From positions 1 to 44,380 of the forward strand of contig NZ_JAPZSY010000091.1 of assembly GCF_027532025.1 (NCBI RefSeq): DNA of 44,380 nucleotides, in the 5' to 3' direction. Within the stretch, counting starts at the first letter, position 1. Each line of letters opens with the position of its first letter. Below are positions 33,380-40,715 of the stretch, piece after piece. Position numbers and translations under genes: made by a program. This DNA is from Inhella sp. Its GTDB lineage: Bacteria; Pseudomonadota; Gammaproteobacteria; Burkholderiales; Burkholderiaceae_C. The notes below the pieces were generated by a model. The model saw only the letters and a list, made by a program, of their open reading frames with translations, was not told the origin of the DNA and made no database searches.

Positions 33380-36300
33380 ATGTGGATGACCCGCGTTTCC
33401 ATCAACAACCCCGTCTTCGCCACCATGGTCATGGTGGCCCTGTGCGTGCTGGGCCTGTTCGCCTACCAGCGCCTGGGCGTGGAAGAAATGCCCGAGGTCA
33501 GCCTTCCGGGCGCCTGGATCGACGTCCGCTACCCCGGTGCCTCGCCCGAGGCCGTAGAGCGCGAGGTCGCCAAGCCCATGGAGGAGGTGTTCAACACCAT
33601 CGCCGGGGTCAAGCGCATCGCCAGTCGCAGCTTTGAAGGCCGCATGCAGCTGAACGTGGAGTTTTCGCTCGACACCAACATGGACCGGGCGATGCAAGAC
33701 GTGCGCGACCGCCTGACCCTGGTGCAAGCGGGCTTCCCCAAGGACGTGAAAGCGCCCAACGTGGCCCGCTACCAAGAGGGCAACCAGCCCGTGCTGGTGG
33801 GCGCCCTCATCAGCCCGCAGCGCAGCAGCCGCGAGCTGAGCCTTCTGGCCGAGCAGGTGCTGGTCAAGCGCCTGCAACGCGTGGGCGGCGTGGCCGTGGT
33901 GAACCTGTGGGGCCAAACCGGCCGCGAGGTGCGCATCGACCTCGACCCGCTGCGCCTGCGCGCTTTCGGCCTGACGCCATCGGAAGTGGCCGCCGCCCTG
34001 CGCGAGGCCAACGCCGACCAGCCCGTGGGCCTGCTGAGCGACGCGCACAGCGAAAGCACGCTGCGCGTGGAAGGCCGCATCAAAGACCCGCGCGCCTTTG
34101 CCAACGTGGTGGTGGCCCGCCGCAACGGCCTGCCGGTGCTGCTGAGCGACGTGGGCGCGCTGACCGAGCGCGAGCGAGAGGCCGACACCCTGAGCCGCAT
34201 CAACGGCCAAGAGGCCATCGGCTTCAACGTCTTCAAGCAGCAAGACGCCAACGTGGTGAAGACGGGCGAGGGTGTCAAGGAGGCCCTGGCCGAGCTGCGC
34301 AAGCAGCTGCCCAGCGACGTGGAGCTGCGCGACATCTGGGTCAGCAGCGATTTCGTCAAGGGCTCGCTGGACGGCCTCAGAAACACGCTGATCGAGGGTG
34401 CGCTGCTCACCATCGCCATCGTGTTCCTCTTCTTGCACAGCTGGCGCAGCACGGTCATCACGGGGCTGACGCTGCCCATCGCGGTGATCGCCAGCTTCAT
34501 CGCCGTGTACGCCTTCGGCTTCACGCTGAACTTCATGACCATGATGGCGTTGAGCCTGGTCATTGGCCTGCTGATCGACGACGCCATCGTGGTGCGCGAG
34601 AACATCGTGCGGCACGTGGCCATGGGCAAGAGCCACCGGCAAGCCGCCTTTGACGGCACGCAAGAGATCGGCCTGGCCGTGCTGGCCACCACCTTCGCCA
34701 TCTGCGCCGTGTTCGTGCCCGTGGCCTTCATGGGCGGGGTGGTCGGAAAGTTTTTCTACCCCTTCGGCATCACCGTGGCGGTGGCCGTTCTGGTGAGCCT
34801 GTTCGTGTCGTTCACGCTGGACCCGATGCTGTCGGCGGTGTGGCAGGACCCGGGCGCCGCCCCCATGCGCCGCTGGCGCGTCATTGGCCCCGTGCTGGGC
34901 AAGCTCTTGGACGGCAGCGACCGCGCCATGGCCGCGCTGACCCGGGGCTACGAGCGCACCATCCGATGGGCCTTCAGCCCGCGCCGTTACCGCGTGCTGG
35001 CTTTGCCCCTGCCCATCTACGCCCACCCCTTCGGGCCCGACAACCGCCGTGACAAGACCCAGGCGCGCCGTTGGCGCCTGATGACGCTCACGCCACGCGG
35101 CTTGGTGATGGCGGCGGGGGGCCTGAGCTTCGTCGTCGCCATCGGTTTGAGTCCGCTGGTGGGCAGCGAGTTCGTGCCCGAAACCGACCAAGGCTTCACG
35201 CAGATGAACCTGCGCATGCCTGCCGGCTCCAGCCTCGCCCGCACCAACGAGAAGGCGCTGCAGGTCGAGCAACTGCTGCTGGCCATGCCGGAGGTGAAGA
35301 CCGTGCAAACCACGGTGGGCGGCAATGGCGAGGGCTTCAGCACCAGCCGTGCCGCGGCCAGCATGAGCATCGCCCTCAAGCCCAAGAACGAGCGCAAGCT
35401 CAGCCAGAAGGAGTTCGAGGCCAAGGCCAGAGAGGCCATCGAGCAGGTGGCCGGCGTGGAGCTGTCGGTCGGCTGGGGCAAGCCCATCTACGTGGCCCTG
35501 CTGGGCAACGACAGCGAGCAGCTGGCCAAGATCGCCGACGAGTTCGCCGCCAAGCTGCGCAAGATCAAGGGCGCCGTGGACGTGGAGACCACCAGCAAGC
35601 CAGGTCTGCCGGCTTTTGCTGTGCGGGTGAAGGAATCGGCCGCCCGTGAGTTGGGCTTGAACCCGCCGCAACTGGCCGCCGCGCTGCGCACCTTCGTGAA
35701 CGGCGACGCCGCCACGTATTGGACGGCCCCCGATGGCGCCCAGGTGGAGGTGAGCCTGCGCCTGCCCAAGGACCAGCGCGAGCGCATCGACCAAATGGCC
35801 AAGCTGCCCGTGGCCTACGCCAAGGACGGCTCGCCCATCGCGCTGGACCAGGTGGCCACCATCGAGCCGGTGTTCAACCCCGAGGTGATCCGCCGCCAGA
35901 ACCTGATGCGCCGCGAGGCCGTCATCGCCGGTGTGGACGGGCGTTCGCTGGGCGAGGTCAGTGCCGAGGTGGACAAGCTCATCCAGGAGACGCAACTTCC
36001 CCCGGGCATCAGCTTCGACGTGGGCGGCCAGAGCAAGGAGCAAGCCGAGGCCTTCGCCGGCCTGCTGAGCGCCATGGCCCTGGCGGCGATCTTCATCTAC
36101 ATCGTGCTGGCCAGCCAGTTCGGCAGCTTCCTGCAGCCCATCGCCATCATGGCCAGCCTGCCGCTGGCGCTGATCGGCGTGATGGTGGCCCTGCTGGCCT
36201 GGGGCAGCACGCTGAACGTGTTCTCCATGATCGGCCTGGTGATGCTGATGGGCCTGGTGACCAAGAACGCCATCTTGCTGGTGGACCGCGCCAACCAGAT

Positions 36301-36604
36301 GCGCAAGGGCGGCATGGCGGTGGCCGAGGCGCTGATCGAGGCCGGCGTGACCCGCATGCGCCCCATCGTGATGACCACGGCGGCCATGGTCTTCGGCATG
36401 CTGCCCCTGGCCTTGGCGCTGAACGACGGCGGCGAAATCCAGGCGCCGATGGGCCGGGCCATCATCGGCGGGGTCATCACCTCGACCCTGCTGACCCTGA
36501 TCGTGGTGCCGGTGCTCTACAGCTACCTGAGCCGCGAAAAGAAGGCGCGACCGGCGCCCGAAGGCCAGCCCGTCAGCCTGGGGGCTTTCGCGCACCGGGA
36601 GTGA
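33380..36604 (+). CDS. second RND efflux pump
   Basis: This 1074-residue RND permease begins TRVSINNPVFATMVMVALCV. TM4 has GLLIDDAIVVRENIVRHV with both Asp, and TM10 has LVTKNAILLVDRANQMRK, so it should be an active proton antiporter. It is longer than the first pump. Between TM6 and TM7 there is an extra basic segment (IYAHPFGPDNRRDKTQARRW) facing the cytoplasm. The C-terminus ends in a 25-residue hydrophilic tail. No outer-membrane factor follows. The sequence type is close to the multidrug/unknown-substrate HAE1 group common in Burkholderiales. Confidence 0.95.
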   Translation: MWMTRVSINNPVFATMVMVALCVLGLFAYQRLGVEEMPEVSLPGAWIDVRYPGASPEAVEREVAKPMEEVFNTIAGVKRIASRSFEGRMQLNVEFSLDTNMDRAMQDVRDRLTLVQAGFPKDVKAPNVARYQEGNQPVLVGALISPQRSSRELSLLAEQVLVKRLQRVGGVAVVNLWGQTGREVRIDLDPLRLRAFGLTPSEVAAALREANADQPVGLLSDAHSESTLRVEGRIKDPRAFANVVVARRNGLPVLLSDVGALTEREREADTLSRINGQEAIGFNVFKQQDANVVKTGEGVKEALAELRKQLPSDVELRDIWVSSDFVKGSLDGLRNTLIEGALLTIAIVFLFLHSWRSTVITGLTLPIAVIASFIAVYAFGFTLNFMTMMALSLVIGLLIDDAIVVRENIVRHVAMGKSHRQAAFDGTQEIGLAVLATTFAICAVFVPVAFMGGVVGKFFYPFGITVAVAVLVSLFVSFTLDPMLSAVWQDPGAAPMRRWRVIGPVLGKLLDGSDRAMAALTRGYERTIRWAFSPRRYRVLALPLPIYAHPFGPDNRRDKTQARRWRLMTLTPRGLVMAAGGLSFVVAIGLSPLVGSEFVPETDQGFTQMNLRMPAGSSLARTNEKALQVEQLLLAMPEVKTVQTTVGGNGEGFSTSRAAASMSIALKPKNERKLSQKEFEAKAREAIEQVAGVELSVGWGKPIYVALLGNDSEQLAKIADEFAAKLRKIKGAVDVETTSKPGLPAFAVRVKESAARELGLNPPQLAAALRTFVNGDAATYWTAPDGAQVEVSLRLPKDQRERIDQMAKLPVAYAKDGSPIALDQVATIEPVFNPEVIRRQNLMRREAVIAGVDGRSLGEVSAEVDKLIQETQLPPGISFDVGGQSKEQAEAFAGLLSAMALAAIFIYIVLASQFGSFLQPIAIMASLPLALIGVMVALLAWGSTLNVFSMIGLVMLMGLVTKNAILLVDRANQMRKGGMAVAEALIEAGVTRMRPIVMTTAAMVFGMLPLALALNDGGEIQAPMGRAIIGGVITSTLLTLIVVPVLYSYLSREKKARPAPEGQPVSLGAFAHRE

Positions 36605-36638
36605 CCCGCTCCCCGGGCAACTGAGGGGCAGGAGCGGG
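36605..36638. other. inverted repeat after the second RND pump
   Basis: CCCGCTCC (36605-36612) pairs with GGAGCGGG (36631-36638) around an 18-base loop, directly after the pump stop. There is no T-run. It may weaken read-through into the kinase gene or be part of its leader. Confidence 0.3.
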
Positions 36639-36667
36639 CCCCACCTGGGGTAAGGTCGGGCCCCAGC

Positions 36668-38500
36668 GTGTTTCCCGCCGTTCCTGTGTCGCCCGCCCCC
36701 TCCCCAAGCCCCGCCAAGACGGCCGAAGACCAGCGCCAGGCCCTGCCAGCCGGCACCCGCTTCGGCGAGCTGGAGATCCTGCGCACCTTGGGCATCGGGG
36801 GCTTTGGCATCGTCTACCTGGCGCGCGACCACGCGCTCGAGCGCGATGTGGCCATCAAGGAGTTCATGCCGGCGCACCTGGCGTGGCGCAGCACCGACAC
36901 CCACGTCAGCGTGAGAACGTCGGCCCACCTCAAGACCTTTGAGTCCGGGCGCCGCTCTTTCGTGAACGAGGCCCGGCTGTTGGCCCGCTTCGACCACCCA
37001 TCGCTGCTCAAGGTCTATCGCTTCTGGGAAGACCACGGGACGGCCTACATGGCCATGCCCTACTTGCAAGGCCAAACCCTCAGCGCAGCGCGCAAAGCCC
37101 TGGGCCGCGCCCCCGACGAAGCTTGGATCCGCCAGCGCTTTCTGCCCCTGCTCGACGCCTTGGCCTTGCTCCACGCCTCGGGCGTGTTCCACCGGGACAT
37201 CGCGCCCGACAACATCTGGCTGAGCGCCCCGGACGAATTGCCCATCCTGCTCGACTTCGGCGCCGCTCGCCGCGAGATGGGCGACCAAACCCAAGGCTTC
37301 ACCGCCATCCTCAAGCCCAGCTACGCGCCCATCGAGCAGTACGCCGACAGCAGCACCATGCGCCAAGGCCCGTGGACCGACCTTTACGCGCTCGGGGCCG
37401 TGCTCTACCACCTGTTGGTGGGCAAAGCGCCACCCCCCGCGACGGCCCGCATCGTGGCCGACGAGTGCCAGCCGCTGTCCCAACGCAACACGCCGGCTTT
37501 CCAGGGCTACAGCGCCGGCCTGCTGCAGGCCATCGACTGGGCCATGAGCATTCGCCCCAAAGACCGCCCCGCCAGCGTGGCCGACTTCCGCGCCGTGTTG
37601 CTGGGCGAGCGGTCGGCGCCGCCACGCACGCCCTGGGAGCCGCCCGCGCCCGACCTGCAGCACCCGCTGCTGAACCTGCCGCCCCAAAGCGACCCGATGG
37701 CCACCACCGTGCGCGAGGCGCGCGACGATGCCACGGCGCAGGCCGAACCGGCACCAGTGACGTCGTCAGCGCCAGCCTCAAGCCCGACAGAGCCGCGCAG
37801 CCAGAGGGCTTCGGCGGCACCTTCGGCCTCCAAACGATCGCGGGAAAAGCTGGCGGTCACCGTGGCTCTGGCCGACACACAAGCCCTGCAGGGCGGCGGC
37901 AAGAACGGGGGCCAGTCCAGCCTGCGGTGGGGAGGGTGGGGCGGGGCCACCATTGCGGTGGGGTTGGCGCTGGCGTTGCTCTATGCCTTGACCCGCGTGC
38001 TGGCCCCAGCCACCGAGGCGGCGCCAGCGTCCACCACCGTCGCTGAGCCCTTGCCGGCCTCAGCGGCGCCCCTGTCTGGGGCGGCGAGCGAAGCACCAGC
38101 GGTGGCGCCCCTCCCCGAAGCAGCCCGCGCCACCAGCTCGCCTGCGGGGGTGACGCCCAGCCCAGACCGCTCGGCGCCGACGACCGCCAGCCCGAAGCCA
38201 ACGCCGCGGCGCGAAGCGCTGCCGAAGCCAGCGCCCGCCCCACTTGCCACCGGGTCGACGGCCCCCGTCGTGGCAACGTCGCCTGCTCCCGCAGCGTCTG
38301 TGCCCACGCCAACGGCTTCGGCCGCCCCGCGCGCGGAGCCATCGCCCGAAGACCCGAACGCCGCCTGCGCCGATCGCCCCAACTTCCTGGCGAAGGAGTT
38401 TTGTGTGGCCCGCCGTTGTGAACGCCCCAACTTCGCCGCCCACCCAGCCTGCCTGCGCATCCAGGAACTGCGCGAGCAGCAACGCCCTCAGCGCAACTGA
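36668..38500 (+). CDS. transmembrane Ser/Thr protein kinase (Hanks type)
   Basis: This 610-residue kinase starts at GTG 36668. The kinase domain (about residues 36-300) has the glycine loop LGIGGFGIVYLARD, VAIKEFMP with the catalytic Lys, HRDIAPDNIWL with the catalytic Asp, LDFGAAR (DFG), a GPWTDLYALGAVLYHLL segment and PKDRPASVADF. The usual HRDxKPxN is HRDIAPDN, with Ala for Lys, a variant seen in some active kinases. A linker leads to a TM helix (ATIAVGLALALLYALTRVLA, about 425-445). A Pro/Ala/Thr-rich periplasmic stalk then ends in a small module with four Cys (CADRPNF, FCVARRCERPNF, PACLRI). A sensor role for that tip is plausible. Confidence 0.93.
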   Translation: MFPAVPVSPAPSPSPAKTAEDQRQALPAGTRFGELEILRTLGIGGFGIVYLARDHALERDVAIKEFMPAHLAWRSTDTHVSVRTSAHLKTFESGRRSFVNEARLLARFDHPSLLKVYRFWEDHGTAYMAMPYLQGQTLSAARKALGRAPDEAWIRQRFLPLLDALALLHASGVFHRDIAPDNIWLSAPDELPILLDFGAARREMGDQTQGFTAILKPSYAPIEQYADSSTMRQGPWTDLYALGAVLYHLLVGKAPPPATARIVADECQPLSQRNTPAFQGYSAGLLQAIDWAMSIRPKDRPASVADFRAVLLGERSAPPRTPWEPPAPDLQHPLLNLPPQSDPMATTVREARDDATAQAEPAPVTSSAPASSPTEPRSQRASAAPSASKRSREKLAVTVALADTQALQGGGKNGGQSSLRWGGWGGATIAVGLALALLYALTRVLAPATEAAPASTTVAEPLPASAAPLSGAASEAPAVAPLPEAARATSSPAGVTPSPDRSAPTTASPKPTPRREALPKPAPAPLATGSTAPVVATSPAPAASVPTPTASAAPRAEPSPEDPNAACADRPNFLAKEFCVARRCERPNFAAHPACLRIQELREQQRPQRN

Positions 38501-38506
38501 AGCGGG

Positions 38507-38530
38507 GCCGGGTCGTCCTGCCGCCCCGGC
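38507..38530. terminator. weak hairpin between convergent kinase and cyanophycinase-like genes
   Basis: GCCGGG (38507-38512) pairs with CCCGGC (38525-38530). There is no clear T-run, but its place between two convergent stops fits a terminator. Confidence 0.3.
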
Positions 38531-38546
38531 TCTGACGGGCCCAGCG

Positions 38547-39884
38547 TCACTCGAAATCGACCTTCACTTTGTCGACCGTGTACTTCCCGCCGCCAAAGTA
38601 GCCCCGCGTGCTGGCGTCGCGGGTGAAACGCACCTTCAGCGTTGGCGCGCTGCTGGGGTACTGCGGCCCGCTGCTGTAGCGCGGGCGCGGCGCGCTCCCC
38701 ACGTTGAAGCTGCCGCTCTGGTCCACCACGCGGGTCAGGCTCTTGCTGGTCTCAAAGGGGCCAAACACATCGCTGCTGTCGTAAAAGCCGCTGTAGTAGC
38801 GCGTCCCGATGGCGGCCTTGCTGCTGGTGACCGTGCGCGTGCCGTAGTGGTAGCGATCGCCGCTGGTGAGCAGGCTGACCCGCAGGTTGGTCAACTTGTA
38901 GCTGCTGGCCGTCACGCGCGTGGCCGCGTTGGCGTCCACCACGATCAGCGAACCACTGCCGAACACCCGCGCCGTGTTGGCTGTGGTGTCCACCAGCACC
39001 CCGGTGTCCTCGTCCACCCCCAGACCCTGCCGAATGCCCAAGTGCTGCATGGCCGCCGCCAAGCGGCCCAGTCGCCCTGAGCGGGCGTCGAAGTGGGTGT
39101 CGCTGAGCAGGGTGGTGGGCAAGAAGCCCAAGCCCTTCATCGTGCCGCCGTTGTCGAAGTAGCGCAGCGCGCTCGTGCCTTCGCGCGTGTCGCCAAACGT
39201 GGCAAAGCTGGCGATGGGTGTGGGGCTGGGCAAGTTGGCATTGAAGTGCAAGTAGCCGTAGCTGATGCCCACGCCGTGCATCGTGGCGTTCACCACATGA
39301 TTGCCGGCCGAATCGCCCGCCACCACCACACTGCCAGCCCCATTGGCCCAGCGGCTTCGCAGCGCCGACGCCACCGGCGTGTCGCTGCCATCGTCCCGGA
39401 ACAGGCTGCGGGCGATCTTGGCCTGGTCGCCTCCGGTGAAAAACACCACATCGGCCTGGTTGACCAGCGCCACATTGGCGCTGCTGTAAGCGGCCGAGAC
39501 GAAGTTGTCGACGTGCAGATTCAAGTGCTTGGGCGAAAAGCCGTGCGTCTGAAACAGGTTGTAGTAGCCCCGCTTCCGCACCGAGCCGTTGGTGTTCAGC
39601 AAATCGTTCTGGAAGGCATCGATGCCCACGGCGCTGCTGGCGCTGGCCGACGTCACGACCAAGATGCGAGGGCAGCGCGTGGTCGACCAGTCCGTGCTGC
39701 AGTTGGTGGTGCTGGCCAAGTTGGGCGTGGTGGCGGCATCGATCCCCGTCGCCTTGCGCAGGCCGTTGACGAAGAGATCGGTGTTGGTGTCGCTGTACCC
39801 CCCGCCCGACAAGAACAACTTGCCGGCGTGGGCAGGGAAAGCGATGGACAGGGTGGCGGTCAGAGCCAGCAAAGGAAAACGCAT
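38547..39884 (-). CDS. exported cyanophycinase-like serine peptidase (S51 family)
   Basis: This 445-residue protein has a signal peptide (MRFPLLALTATLSIAFPAHA; ATG 39884 preferred, 39895 possible). The mature enzyme begins GKLFLSGGGYSDTNTDLFVN. It shows S51 peptidase marks: PRILVVTSASASSAVGIDAF, VVFFTGGDQAKIARSLF, the nucleophile elbow VVVAGDSAGNHVVNATMHG (usual GTSAGA; Ser near residue 188) and GLGVDEDTGVLV. The last 120 residues form an added beta-rich domain. Exported cyanophycinases of the CphE type degrade extracellular cyanophycin into Asp-Arg dipeptides. No cyanophycin synthetase is in view, so use of external polymer is more likely than storage turnover. The substrate is inferred from family only. 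Confidence 0.87.
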   Translation of the reverse strand: MRFPLLALTATLSIAFPAHAGKLFLSGGGYSDTNTDLFVNGLRKATGIDAATTPNLASTTNCSTDWSTTRCPRILVVTSASASSAVGIDAFQNDLLNTNGSVRKRGYYNLFQTHGFSPKHLNLHVDNFVSAAYSSANVALVNQADVVFFTGGDQAKIARSLFRDDGSDTPVASALRSRWANGAGSVVVAGDSAGNHVVNATMHGVGISYGYLHFNANLPSPTPIASFATFGDTREGTSALRYFDNGGTMKGLGFLPTTLLSDTHFDARSGRLGRLAAAMQHLGIRQGLGVDEDTGVLVDTTANTARVFGSGSLIVVDANAATRVTASSYKLTNLRVSLLTSGDRYHYGTRTVTSSKAAIGTRYYSGFYDSSDVFGPFETSKSLTRVVDQSGSFNVGSAPRPRYSSGPQYPSSAPTLKVRFTRDASTRGYFGGGKYTVDKVKVDFE

Positions 39885-40715
39885 GGTGTTCGGCATCCAG
39901 AGTGGAGAAGGGCGCCGGACCACCAAGACCGCGAGAGCCGGCCGCTTCAGCGTAGTGACGGCGGCATGACGCAGCCATGGGGCAGTTTGTCTGCAAGCGA
40001 CATCGACTTGCGGCTTTTCTCATCGCACTGCACAAAATTCGGGCAAATCCGGAGCGGGTTGCCCCGGGGGCCCGAAGCAGCCACCACGGCCGGCCGCCAG
40101 GAGGGCGACAACGCGCATCGGGCCCAGCGCTGCTGAATGCCGTGTCAGCCAGGTCGACAATCCAATCGGCGCCACGCCGGATCACGGCCGTGCGGCATCA
40201 GTTGACGAGCCAACTCATGCGCTCTGGCGCAGTTTTCGATGGCGATGAGTTCCGCGACCAGTCGCAACAGCGTGCCGAGCAGCGTGGCCCGCATGCACCG
40301 GGCCTTGTTCGCCACATGGCCCGCGGCGCCGAGCGCCGTGAGGTGCCTGCAGTCCTGGGCAGGATCGACGCCGACAACCGGATGGCAGCATCGCCCAGAC
40401 CCACTTGATTTGCTCATGGGAGCGTTCCTTGATCGCGTCTGCCGCGACCATCTGCTCAGGGAATCCCCCCTTTGTTTAGGGGGGTGATCCCGCAACACTC
40501 CGCGCCGGCAGGGTTTGGCTCCGCCGCTCAATGCCATGGCCGACGGGATTGGGTGCACAACATCGCGCTGCGTTTTGGAGCCCCGCCGAGGCTTCCAGCC
40601 CCATCTGGCCGCGACGAGATTCTTTGCAGGTACCAAGAGTGGCTGTCCGGGGGCACTCCCTCTGGGGGCCACGAGCCAAACCCAGTTGGCGCCCTTGAAT
40701 AACGAAAGAGACCCA
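39885..40715. other. 830 bp without a recognisable gene
   Basis: The region separates two divergent exported-enzyme genes and should hold both promoters. A - strand frame of 90 residues (40417 to 40145) has a helical end, RATLLGTLLRLVAELIAIEN, but no known relative; it may be a decayed gene. Its G+C is mixed. The GC dyad at 40466-40485 is the only clear signal. No repeat, RNA gene or IS end was recognised. Confidence 0.5.
40466..40485. promoter_or_regulatory. C6T-N6-AG6 dyad, candidate operator of the secreted peptidase gene
   Basis: CCCCCCT (40466-40472) and AGGGGGG (40479-40485) are perfect 7-bp arms around TTGTTT, about 230 bp before the peptidase start. The compact dyad with an AT-rich centre suits a LuxR/NarL-type regulator. 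A simple hairpin is the alternative. Confidence 0.4.

Noticed and set aside
32249-37687. 1812-residue ORF on the - strand
   Set aside because: It is antisense to a clear RND adaptor, pump and kinase; its His/Gly/Gln/Val-rich text is typical of GC-rich shadow frames.
40145-40417. 90-residue - strand ORF as a real gene
   Set aside because: No family resemblance, no ribosome-binding site, and mixed composition; kept only as a note in the gap entry.
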